The position numbers were made by a program, and so were the translations under genes. From Tridacna crocea (lineage: Eukaryota; Mollusca; Bivalvia; Cardiida; Cardiidae), in contig OX031060.1 of the NCBI GenBank assembly GCA_943736015.1, positions 10,987,501 to 11,051,500 on the forward strand: a DNA stretch of 64,000 nt, read 5' to 3'. Position 1 is the stretch's first letter. The number at the start of each line of letters is the position of its first letter. Shown here one piece after another: positions 36,650-46,389 of this stretch. Under the pieces are notes generated by a model. The model saw only the letters and a program-made list of their open reading frames with translations. It did not search any database and had not been told where the DNA came from.

Positions 36650-37340
36650 TGGTCTTCTGTAACAGGTGTATATATGTTTCTTTAACGGTGTATGTATGGT
36701 ACCTTATTGGTGTGTGTGTGATACTTTATTGGTGTGGTTTGTGGTACATGTACTTTATTGATGTATGCAGAATACTTTCGATTTGTATATGTATTTTTCT
36801 CTATTGGTTATTGCATCTCTTTTTAATGGTGTGTGGTTCGTTATCAATTACTATGTGTAATGTTCTTTAATGGTGTATGTGTGGTTCCTTATGGGTGTGT
36901 TTATGATTCTTTAAGGGTGTTTATATGGTGCTTTAATAGTGATACGTGTGTGTGTATGGTACTTTATTGGTGTGTGAATAGTTCTCTATTGGTTATTGCA
37001 TCTTATTTTAACGGTGTGTGGTTCTTTATCAAATACTTTGTGTAATGTTCTTTAATGGTGTAAGGGTGTATATATGGTGCTTTAGTTTTTGTGTGTATGG
37101 TACTTTATTGGTGTATGTCTGGTACTATATTAGTGTGTGTATGGTTCTTTATATTGGTGTATGTATGGTTCTTCAATGGTTTGTGCATCTCAATTAATGC
37201 GTATATGGTTCTTTAATGGTGTATGTATGGTTCCTCATGAGTGTCTTTATGATTGTTTTTGGGCGTATAAATGGTGCTTAAGTGAAGCCTGTGTGTATGT
37301 ATGGTTCTTTTATTATGTATGTATAGTATTACCGGGGATC
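36650..37340. repeat. GTATG-rich minisatellite, part 2
   Basis: Many units such as TGGTGTATGTATGGTTCTTT and GGTACTTTATTGGTGTGTG with variable spacing (20-45 bp). Open plus-strand frames with Tyr-Gly-Ser-Leu repeats are by-products. Confidence 0.9.
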
Positions 37341-37545
37341 CTGCGTGGTTCAGCAGTAAAGTGTAGGCCGCAGATTAGAGCCCCATCTGATCTGTTGAGC
37401 TTTTTTGTTAGAGTGTCCATATTAAAGACAATTCAGAGCCCTAACCCAGTATTGGCAAAACCCAGGAAATACATGAATATGTTAGGTATCACCGTGACAT
37501 GTCTGAAATGATGTTGAAATCAGCGTAAAAAACTATTCAGTCAAT
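37340..37545 (+). mobile_element. SINE, type S5
   Basis: CCTGCGTGGTTCAGCAGTAA head and a body with AATGTTAGG, ACCGTGACATG and GAAATGATGTTGAAATCAGC. A related copy is at 48757-48990. Confidence 0.65.
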
Positions 37546-37589
37546 CAGCTTGCCATAATGCAGCAGAAATTTTACTTAACTACCGTTTT

Positions 37590-37975
37590 AGATTTTTACG
37601 TAGTAGACCCCCAATAGAAAACAGCTATTTCCACAATAATATTAACCTACAAAATTTGCTATCATTAAAAAAGAGTGTTATTGTACTGCTTTATCCAAGC
37701 CACTTTTCCCTTTTGTCTTTTCTAGAATTATCATTTATAAATCTAAAACCACTATATTTTCATTACAAAGCGAGATAGTAATTACCTCCCTTTTCTTGAA
37801 ACTAGCAAAAGTATCTACAAATAATTTCAAGACAGGCATAAAGAAATTTCTGTTCGGTTAAAAATGTGCAAAAGTATTATACCTGCATAAATCCGTATTC
37901 ATCAACTATCAAGAAAACTTTATGCAATGCAGCACTAGAGGTATTAGGGGTCTGCTACCTTAAAACCAGGAGAGA
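37590..37975 (+). mobile_element. Family L repeat, uninterrupted copy
   Basis: ACGTAGTAGACCCCCAATAG through TTACCTCCCTTTTCTTGAAA to GGGTCTGCTACCTTAAA. Serves as the empty-site reference for the family D insertion at 33152. Confidence 0.85.
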
Positions 37976-38252
37976 CTGAATGAACAAAAGATAGCGCGAC
38001 CTGGTAACCTTTTAACTCGTCCTAATTTTCTTTAAAGCATGCAGCCTCTATTTAGACTGTGCTATGCAAGCACCTCCCTTAAGCGGGCATATTTTGAGTG
38101 TTCCATATGTGATAGCTTAATACAGTTTGAACTGTGTTTAGATTGTACTCAAATTCCAAAGGATGCCTTAAGTATTATCTAACCATCATGTCTGTAGACA
38201 CTAGTCACGTGTGACCATGATGTTTCAGATTAAATCTTTATTGACAATATGA

Positions 38253-38506
38253 GTCAAGCTTTGTGAAAAAAAAGGGCTTGACGCATCTGCAAAAAGTATC
38301 GACCCACGTCAGCCTGCGCGAACTGCGCAGGCTGACATGAGTCGATACTTTTTGCTTTCGGTCAATTTTCTGCATGTCAAAGGACCATTCTTCTGTCTGA
38401 TCCAGTCAGTAGTTTGCCAAAAACTTGATTTTATGGACCTATAACGTGATGACTCGCTGTGTATGATGCATTGCTGATATGCATTAAACCTATTTCCAGC
38501 GCACGG
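38253..38506. mobile_element. Family C MITE, full copy
   Basis: CAAGCTTTGTGAAAAAAAAG left end, GTCAGCCTGCGCGAACTGCG palindrome, right end CCAGCGCACGG. Confidence 0.8.
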
Positions 38507-38721
38507 CTCATATCTTATCTATAAACCGAAAATTACGTACATATATAGACTAATAATTTGGTCATGTTTTTATCTTTCGTTACGCTTTCGTTTAAAATTT
38601 TCTGATCCTGGTCGAGTCAGTCGGTAACGCATTGACGTTAAATCCAGGAGCAATGAGTTGCAATCCAAGATCGGCTAAATACCATTAGGGATTTGGTGAT
38701 AGTTTTTGCCCAAAACAAGTT

Positions 38722-38840
38722 TCGCTATGTCTGTCTGTCTGTCTGTCAGACATCTCTGTCTCTCTCTGTGTGTCTCTCTCTCTGTCTCTGTCTGTCTCTG
38801 TCTGTCTCACTGTCTCTCTGTCTCTTTCTGTCTATCTCTG

Positions 38841-38871
<31 letters not shown>

Positions 38872-38878
38872 GTCTCTC

Positions 38879-38928
<50 letters not shown>

Positions 38929-38935
38929 CCCCTCC
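38722..38935. repeat. (TCTG)n and (TC)n microsatellite
   Basis: Pyrimidine-rich run of TCTG and TCTC units. Paired with a purine run just downstream. Confidence 0.97.
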
Positions 38936-38989
38936 GCTTAATATTGATTTTTCATGTTGGATGATAGCCAGTGACTTACTAGGAGTAAT

Positions 38990-39061
38990 GTGAGAGAGAG
39001 AGACAGAGAGAAAGACAGAGAGAGAGGAGGGGCAGAGAGAGAGAGAGATAGACGGAGAGAA

Positions 39062-39140
<79 letters not shown>

Positions 39141-39160
39141 TGAGACAGAGACAGAGATAA
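38990..39160. repeat. (GA)n microsatellite
   Basis: GAGAGA run of about 170 bp with occasional GACAGA. It is the inverse complement of 38722-38935, so the two can pair. Confidence 0.97.
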
Positions 39161-39309
39161 GTAGTACTTTCGGGATTTTCCTCCCATTGAAATACAATAA
39201 ACCATTGTGCAGACGTAATCCACAAAGACTACTGTAATTCTTTATTTTCAGAAAAAAAGCGCGTCTGGCACTAACACCCAAAATAGGGTCAGTTTTATGT
39301 GTCTTCTAC

Positions 39310-39563
39310 TTAACCCATAGGCGACAAAGCTTGACTTACTAACCTTTTGCGGACAGTGTAGATCAAGATCAGACTGCACAGAACGTGCAGTCTGATCTTT
39401 GATCTTCACTGTCCGATAAGAACGTGTAGTCCGATCTTTGATCTACATTGTCCGATAAGGACATGTTTCCCTAAAAAAAAAAAACCTTTGAAATAGCAAA
39501 ATTTGTACTTTTAAAATATCAACTTGAAAGTTTTATTTTATTCATTTAGCAAGATAAGGGTTA
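39310..39563. mobile_element. Family B MITE with duplicated arm
   Basis: TTAACCCATAGGCGACAAAG left end and GCAAGATAAGGGTTAA right end. The arm CTGATCTTTGATCT..CACTGTCCGATAAG is partly duplicated at about 39390-39455. Confidence 0.85.
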
Positions 39564-39573
39564 ACGTCTATCC

Positions 39574-39757
39574 ACCCATTACCAAACGACAAAATTTTAG
39601 ACTGGTCCGAATTGAAAGCATTTGCAGACGACAAAATAAAAGTGACTGAAAATTTTCAATTTGTTTTGTGAACGGTAGAAAACATTGTTGGAATAGGAGA
39701 AAATGCTGGTTACCAGTATTTTTTCCTTTTCCCACAATGTTTTCAAAAGGCCTCTTT
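39574..39757. mobile_element. Family A MITE
   Basis: CCCATTACCAAACGACAAAA left end, palindromic core with a few changes. Truncated at GGCCTCTTTCTCG. Confidence 0.78.
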
Positions 39758-39771
39758 CTCGTCTATCTACT

Positions 39772-39970
39772 TTACTCATTACCAAACGATAAAATTTTAG
39801 TTTTGTCCAAATCCAAAGCATTTGCAGGCGACAAAATAAGAGTGACTGAAAATTTCTTTTGTGAAAATATCTTTTCTGGTTACCAGCATTTACTTCTTTT
39901 CCCACAATGTTTTCTAAGGGGTTCTTTCTCAGGGTCGTTAAGAGTAGGGATTCTATGGTAAATGGGTTAA
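39772..39970. mobile_element. Family A MITE
   Basis: TTACTCATTACCAAACGATA left end and GGTAAATGGGTTAA right end. The left stem arm is mostly lost. Confidence 0.8.
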
Positions 39971-40086
39971 GGCACGGTTTCACGCAGAAACTTGATGCTA
40001 TTTTTATGTCTAATCCCATCTCTCCAAAACATCAACATTTCTTTCTTTAGGACTGCAGATTGGCTAAAGAATGTCTATGGGTTTAT

Positions 40087-40316
40087 TTACCCATTACCAA
40101 ACAATCCCTACTATTGACGACCCTGAGAAAGAAACCTTTTGAAAACATTGTGGGAAAAGGAGAAAATGCTGGTAACCAGCATTTTCTCCTTTTCCCACAA
40201 TGTTTTCTACCCTCTATAAAAACAAATTTTAAATTTTCATTCACTTTTATTTTGTCGTCTGCAAATGCTTTCGATTTGGACAAGCCTAAAATTTTGTCCT
40301 TTGGTAATGAGTTTAA
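40087..40316. mobile_element. Family A MITE with a perfect 67-nt palindrome
   Basis: The core at 40141-40207 has two 33-nt arms (starting GAAAACATTGTGGGAAAAGG) that are exact complements around a single A. The right TTAA is immediately followed by an S1 SINE. Confidence 0.93.
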
Positions 40317-40577
40317 TTGGAATTTAACGCCGTTTTAACAAGTTAGGTCATATCAAGACAGACGGTTCACCTAAGCACGTGATTCCTGGCTTTCTCATAC
40401 CATTACTGATACAAACTTCTTTCCCAAATCACTGGCTACTTTTCTCATATGCATCAGAGGTTAGAGGCAAAAAATAACCGGAAAGAAAATTTTCCTCAAC
40501 CAGGTATCGAATTCACAACCACTAGGTCACGAGTCCTCTGATACGCTAGCCATTGAGCTAACCGGGCCGAGCAAAGT
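40317..40577 (-). mobile_element. tRNA-derived SINE, type S1 (reverse)
   Basis: Reverse of the S1 consensus, from GGAATTTAACGCCGTTTTAA to the head AGCTAACCGGGCC. The B box appears as GGTATCGAATTC. Confidence 0.85.
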
Positions 40578-40827
40578 ATTGGAGGAAGGCACAGGCGATT
40601 GTGTTTTGACAAAACTACTATCTTTAGTGTTATATAGAGAACGACTTTTTCGTCAAGCAACTTTAAAATGCCTGTGGTTAAGAGTCACGGTATCTCAAAT
40701 TTCGCGACAGAGTTTTAAGGTCTGACGAACAGATTAGGGAATAATCTTGTCTGTTTAGTCTGCTTAACTCTTTACCACACAGTGACGACGTTTGACCACC
40801 CTGAAAGAGGAGGCTTCAGAAAACACT

Positions 40828-41015
40828 GTCTTACGAACAAAGAAACAAATGAATAAATGCATGGCAGAAATAAGGGACCGGGCGGGATTCGAACCCCAGA
40901 ACTCCCGGACGAAAGGCCAATACCTTAACCACTGAGCCAAAGAGATATCTCTCCAACGCAAGTTAGGTATTGTATTTAAATCGGGACAAAGCCATGCATG
41001 AAGGAGTGGTCTCCC
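40828..41015 (-). mobile_element. tRNA-Glu-like SINE, type S4 (reverse)
   Basis: The reverse complement reads TTTGGCTCAGTGGTTAAGGT, then GGGTTCGAATCCCGCCCGG. It is bounded on both sides by sequence shared with 36167-36350. Confidence 0.8.
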
Positions 41016-41104
41016 GTAACAGTTGTGGGAAAGGAGAAAATGCTGGTAACTAGTTCTCGCAACTTAGATTCGGCCATCCCCTTTATTGAACTTACATGGT
41101 ACGT

Positions 41105-41211
41105 TAAACAAACAACAGAATTTTAGACTGGTCCAAACTGAAAGCACTTGCAGACGACAATATAAATGTAGCTCAAAAGATGAAATTTGTTTCCAGCAGG
41201 GTAGAAAATAG
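41105..41211. mobile_element. Family A MITE, left half only
   Basis: CAAACAACAGAATTTTAGAC and AAAGCACTTGCAGACGACAA, ending in the first stem bases. A separate palindrome begins directly after. Confidence 0.7.
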
Positions 41212-41217
41212 TCCTAT

Positions 41218-41277
41218 TTCTAAGACCCTACGTACGTTATTTCACATTTTGACATTCATCGTGTACGTAGGGTCTTA
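41218..41277. repeat. Short palindrome ending in CTACGTAC
   Basis: TAAGACCCTACGTACG is mirrored by CGTGTACGTAGGGTCTTA around a 26-28 nt loop. Confidence 0.85.
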
Positions 41278-41279
41278 TC

Positions 41280-43790
41280 GGGCCCTTCATAGGTTCCTTT
41301 AGCAAACTCCGACATCAAATCTTGTCGCTGTTTGAGCATCAAATTTGGATACTTAAAATGCAAAATGGCCAATGAAACTGGTATCGGTAACAAGATAAAT
41401 CAATATTGAACTGATATTAAAAACTTGGTTGTAAAACACTTACGTTTTATGTGTTAATTCCGCTTTTATTTCACACTACACTGTTTTTGAAGTAAAACAT
41501 GTATGTAAATGTGTAGTTATCGCGGGTTAACGGCAACAAAACGAAATTTTTTAAACGAAATTTCTTTACCTCCATTAAAGTGTTACAGAAAGGGGCAACC
41601 CTCATTCACAAATATAATTTTACCTAGAAAGAAGGACCGAATCGTTTAATGGTCCATTACAGACGGTTATCAAGTTTTAAGACTATTCAAAAATTAAAGA
41701 ATCGTCGAGAGAGTGTCCTAGTAACTCGTCCCAAATCTGGATCGTTCCCACGTTTTCTGAATCGATTTTGCCGGATTCCCGTCCAACCCGAGTTTCTGAT
41801 ACTTTTTGGATGTTGTGTGTTAAATAAAGTGATAAATTTCTTGAATTATTGGTTGAGTGTTACATATCGGATTTTATGATGTTAAGACATGGACATAAAT
41901 GAACGTACGGCAGTAAGGCTCCAACTATTTAGGTAAACTTTAACGTTGAAAAGTATTGAAAAGGTTCATTTCATTAAAGAGAAATTAGATCTATCGTCGA
42001 TCGATGTGTTTAAGCGGTGTGCATGTTTTTGAACCCTAAATGCATCCCAGTTTTCTTAGGCACAATGAAGTGAAAGACGTCACCTTTTTTTTACGAACCC
42101 TATATTTAAATGCAAACAACAGTTTCACTGCTGTTGATTTAGGAACTGCAACCAAAACAGGACCGTATGCATATTTTTAAAACAAAGATAGGTTTAAGTG
42201 GTATTTATGACGTTTTTCCAGACCACTTGCTCTTATTACTGACAGTGAATATTTCCAACCAGTCCTACTAAAATACGACACGGAGAACTTATACGTCAGG
42301 GATACGCCATGGGAGTTTTTTCACGTCACAGCTGTTCCATAGCAATGAAACCCTTTGAATACGACACTGAATATTTTCAGGTGATTTATGATAAAGTAGT
42401 TTTTTGGAAAATTCCTAGTCCTTCTTCACAGCTGCTAATAAATTGATAGAAGGAACCAAAACCGGTATTTCCGCTCAGGGCACACTTAACCACCGAGCTG
42501 TAAATCTGTGGTTAAGTTCATGTTAGAGGGTTGGACAATAATGATTATAAACTGCATATTTATGATCTGCAGCAAAACAGGTCTGTTAGATCAAGATAAT
42601 TATGATTTTTTTGTATTCAAAGTCATGAATTAAAAAGCTGAAAAGACGGTCTGAAATCTCTGACCGGGCTGAGTCTAACGGAACATTCTGTTGTGTCATG
42701 GGTTTCTGCGCTTTTTGTACCAATCAATTTTTATGTCTGTAAATTTATGGATACGTATTTCCACATGATCTGTGAAAGATAATGTCAATAAGGGTGTCAA
42801 GTTACTGCATAACTGTCATTTTACACGACACAACGGAAAAAATGACACTTTATTATGTTTTTTTTGGCGTGAGGGTTCGCGTGTAGCCAAAATTTATTAC
42901 GTGAATTTCAATTCCAAAACTTGATTTTCTTACAAATTTGCTGCAGCAGAAATACTGCAAAAAGTGTATTTTTTTTTAATTTTCTGGTATTCTAGTGCTG
43001 CTGTCAAGAGAAGACCAACAGACGTCCAGTTTTACTTACGTCCGTCCCGTTCGTCGCGCTTCAAAAACTGAGCTAATATTGACTTAGAACAGTTCATTTA
43101 TATTATGCAAACACTAAATACTTCTGGTGATAGGAAGCATTTTACTTGAGTTCTGGTATACGGTATGTTTTTTATAAACTGTCCAATGGATATATAAAGC
43201 CACGCAATGAGGCCGGGGTTTCCCATATCTAAATTCAGCTTCTGGCACAAGACCGAAGGCTGAATATGTTGTTATCGTTGAATATATACACGAATCAAGT
43301 AGGGGCCATGATTACAAAGGCATTTTATATTAATTTATGTTAGGGTTTTAGAAATAATTTTAGTAAACGGAACTTAAGAAAATGGTAGCCAAATCTAAGG
43401 TTACAATCCGTTCCCGGGGGGGGGGGGGGGGGGGGCGGCTAATCGGATTTCGTTCAAAAATCGTTCGGAAATTCGTTTTTTTATTTAACCAGAAATATGC
43501 TTGTAAACATGGCGGCTTTTGTGTTGAAAAAGTTACACGATTGAACTCAAGATGAATATATCATGAATGTGGCCCTTTTTCAGAGTCAGAAAAGTAAATT
43601 TGTATCCAGTTAAGTTATCTATCATGTTTACTTGAGTGCTTTTTCACCATTATCCCGGATTTTAGGAAATCGAATTTGCTACATAGAACTAAGTAGGGCC
43701 CGTTTAGACGTAACATGCAAAAGAAAAGTAAAATGTGAAATGTCCAAAACATAAATGTTGAACGGCAAACAAGCATGTGTACGTCTAAAT
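41280..43790. other. Longest low-repeat stretch of the GPCR intron
   Basis: About 2.5 kb without a recognised repeat family, exon or RNA gene. A homopolymer of about 19 G lies at 43417-43435. A 76-residue open frame at 41649-41879 shows no known domain. Confidence 0.45.
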
Positions 43791-43794
43791 ATTT

Positions 43795-43849
43795 GGACTA
43801 GGTAGAAAACGTTGTGGGAAAAGGAGAAAATGCTGGTTACCGCTAAACA
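43795..43849. mobile_element. Family A MITE, left portion of a split copy
   Basis: GGTAGAAAACGTTGTGGGAA to GCTGGTTACC, ending at the centre of the palindrome. The missing right half is at 44346-44485. Confidence 0.8.
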
Positions 43850-43861
43850 AACATTAACGTG

Positions 43862-44270
43862 TGGTTAGCGTATCTGACTCGTGAGCTGGAGGTTACAGGT
43901 TCGATACCAAGTTGCGGCGAACTTTTCTTTCTGGCGTTTTTTCTCCTCTCACCTCTGATGCATTTGAGAAAAAGTAGCCAGTGGCTTTGGAAAGAAAGGT
44001 ATCAGTACAGGTGTGAGGAAGCCAGGGCCCGTATTCACCAACCATTCTTAAGAACGTTCTTTGTCTTATTCTACAGAATTTTCTACATTTGTAAGTAACA
44101 CAACTTCTGATTGGCTAAACCATTTGGTTTAGCCAATCAGAAGTTGTGTTAGTTACAAATTTAGAAAACCTTGGAGAATAAGACTAAGAATATTCTCAAG
44201 AATGGTTGGTGAATATCGGCCCTGGAAATACATTGGTGCGTCACTGACCGCTATGATATGACCTGAGCTG
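43862..44270 (+). mobile_element. S1 SINE interrupted by a family H MITE
   Basis: GTGGTTAGCGTATCTGACTC to GTGAGGAAGCCAGG, then family H, then AAATACATTGGTGCGTCACT to GATATGACCTGAGCTG. The two halves align with the intact S1 copy at 8167-8435. Confidence 0.82.
44024..44225. mobile_element. Family H MITE nested in S1
   Basis: Termini AGGGCCCGTATTCACCAACC and GGTTGGTGAATATCGGCCCT. The inner inverted repeat ATTGGCTAAACCATTTGGTT and complement centre at 44115-44130. Confidence 0.9.
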
Positions 44271-44277
44271 AGTGGTG

Positions 44278-44345
44278 TCCGCGGTTGTGAGATAGAGCGT
44301 CGGCCTCGTAACCATAAGGTCCTGAGTTCGATACCCGGTAGCGGG
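44278..44345 (+). mobile_element. tRNA-like SINE head
   Basis: GAGATAGAGCGTCGGCCTCG with B box CCTGAGTTCGATACCCGG. It ends where the family A right half begins. Confidence 0.6.
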
Positions 44346-44485
44346 TAGCCAGCATTTCCCCTTTTCCCACAATGTTTTCTCTCCCCTTCGTTATGAATTT
44401 CAAATTTTCAGTCACTTTTATTTTGACGTCTGCAAATGCTTTCAATTTGGATCGGTCTAAATGTTGTCGTTTGGTAAAGAGTTAA
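44346..44485. mobile_element. Family A MITE, right portion of the split copy
   Basis: AGCCAGCATTTCCCCTTTTC, CACAATGTTTTC, then TTTTGACGTCTGCAAATGCT and TTTGGTAAAGAGTTAA. Confidence 0.82.
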
Positions 44486-44619
44486 GGGTTAACGGTAAAC
44501 AATCCTGGCATAGAGATCTGGAGCTAAGGATTAAAGTTAGTGTCATCTTTATGTTAAACTTTTTTGACCCTTTAGAACTACATCAGCCTGAGGTAACAGA
44601 CAAACCTTTTATCTTAGCG

Positions 44620-44698
44620 TCGGTTTACTTTGAAAACCTTGTAATTACAGCTTATTACAAGCTTTAGTTACGAGGTTTTTGAATTAAACCGACGATAG
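44620..44698. repeat. Family J fold-back element
   Basis: CGTCGGTTTACTTTGAAAAC and complement ending TAAACCGACG, with an AGCTTATTACAAGCT loop. Confidence 0.85.
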
Positions 44699-45000
44699 TT
44701 GACCAACGAAATTCGATCTCCGTACGCTACGGAATACTGTTAGGGCCATCGCCTATACGAATTTGTTGATCTTAAACGCGAGAATCACCGTCCTACTATC
44801 GCGTTATCGTCATCGTACTATCGCCTTACCACCATCGCACTATCGTGTTACCGTCATCTCACTATTCCGTTATCGTCATTCTGGCTAAGCAACAACCGTT
44901 ACTTTGAATTTTAAGCTAAGATAAACGTTTACTCAATGGAACGCTACCTTTTTGATTCATTAAGCTATGTTCAGCTATATAGCATGTAACCTATGCACAG
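44699..45000. other. Mixed: short TATCG repeats and a reversed family G piece
   Basis: Several TACTATCG / CACTATCG words with GTTATCGTCAT between 44800 and 44880 form a weak tandem. From 44905 a reverse family G fragment (GATAAACGTTTACTCA, ATTCATTAAGCTATG). Confidence 0.5.
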
Positions 45001-45008
45001 GTCATTTA

Positions 45009-45236
45009 TTAACCCTTTCCCAAACAAGGTCTGGTTTTTACAGGTCTGCAGTAAAAGTATTTTGAAAACACTGTGGGAAAAGGAGAAATTGCTCGTAACG
45101 AGCAATTTCTCCTTTTCCCACAGTGTTTTCTACCCTTTTTGAGAACTTTCTGCCATTTTCTCAAAATCTAAAATTGTCGTCTGCAAACTCTTTCAGTTTG
45201 GACTAGTCCAAAATTTGTCGTTTGGGAAAGGGTTAA
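45009..45236. mobile_element. Family A MITE, second core type
   Basis: TTAACCCTTTCCCAAACAAG left end, CGTTTGGGAAAGGGTTAA right end, and core GAAATTGCTCGTAACGAGCA. Confidence 0.93.
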
Positions 45237-45561
45237 AAAAGTCCCTACAAGCTTGCGTAATAGCTTTCGTGTAAGCCCTACTTTTCCCTAGCACATGGGA
45301 TCGGTGACGCGCCATAGGTGACAGGTCGAATCTTCGAAGAATACGACATGCACAGACAACGAGTGAAATTAAATTCTAACATGACATGCGACTTTGGCTT
45401 TATAAACACAGTGCAAGGAAAACGTGGTAAAATCTGCAACAATCCATGTAGAGTGACGTCATTCAATGAGTGAGTTATTCAATGGAACATAATCTTCATC
45501 CGCGTTTTTACTCCAAGTTTGAACTTGTTTTCATTTCACTAAGAATTGGCCATGTTAGAAT

Positions 45562-45737
45562 CGAAATAATCTTCTTTCTATCGTGGGATATCGTTCAATA
45601 AACCACGTTCTGAGTTATGAGGCGCAATGAATAACCGACTCGGGCTATCGCCCTCGTGGATTATTTATTGCGCCTCATAACTCACAACTGTGGTTTATTG
45701 AACGATATACCAAGATAGAAAGAAGATTATTTCTTAA
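45562..45737. repeat. Long palindrome, about 175 bp
   Basis: GAAATAATCTTCTTTCTATC ... GTTCAATAAACCACG ... TTATGAGGCGCAAT is mirrored by ATTGCGCCTCATAA ... TGGTTTATTGAACGATAT ... GATAGAAAGAAGATTATTTC. The loop contains CGGGCTATCGCCC. Confidence 0.92.
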
Positions 45738-46114
45738 ATATACTGTATCTCACAGGCTTGACTAAGTAGGGGAGGGTATAAATACAAGATCAGACTGCAA
45801 GTGTTCATCTATGCTGTCAGTAAAAGAACAATTTTCGCGTATGAAGCAGAAAGGGTAAATAGATATAGTAAATGGAATAATCTACGTAGAAATATCTTGT
45901 TTATAAACAAGCTTCGGGGATATACGTAAAAATTACCCGTCATCATATTCTGACCAGGAAATATTCAAGTTTAGCACGAAATACATAGAAATTGAGAAAA
46001 AAAAAATAAGAAATAAAAATGATTTTGCACTTATGTTTATTTCCTGTTATTGTACGTTTAGGCTTTCCCTTAATCATGTACCTCACGATCTCTCGTTTGA
46101 ACAACATTGAAGAG

Positions 46115-46290
46115 GATGATGTTTGGAAACATTGTGGGAAAAGGAGAAAATGCTGGTAACCAGCATTTTCTCCTTTTCCCACTATGTTTTCACCTTTTCA
46201 GAGACAACTTTTACCTTGTAAACCAATTAAATGTTGTCGTCTGCACCAGCTTAGGAAATGGACGAGTCTAAAATGTTGTCGGTTTTAAGT
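46115..46290. mobile_element. Family A MITE, diverged ends
   Basis: Well-kept palindrome (GGAAACATTGTGGGAAAAGG and complement) but altered flanks. Right end GTTGTCGGTTTTAAG. Confidence 0.75.
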
Positions 46291-46389
46291 GAAACAAAAA
46301 TGTGAAAAATTTCTAATTTGGAGAAATGACGAAAAGCGGTAGACCAACACTTTTGTGAGTGTATTTCATAAGTAAGGCTAGGAGGTAAT

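Larger units (their letters stand above)
35697..36800. repeat. GTATG-rich minisatellite, part 1 (interrupted)
   Basis: Degenerate units of GGTGTATGTATGGTTCTTTA start at the GPCR donor site and continue between inserted SINEs and a family A MITE. Continues to about 37340. Confidence 0.8.

Noticed and set aside
38693-39281. Several Ser/Leu/Cys-rich open frames on both strands
   Set aside because: They are translations of TC and GA microsatellites.
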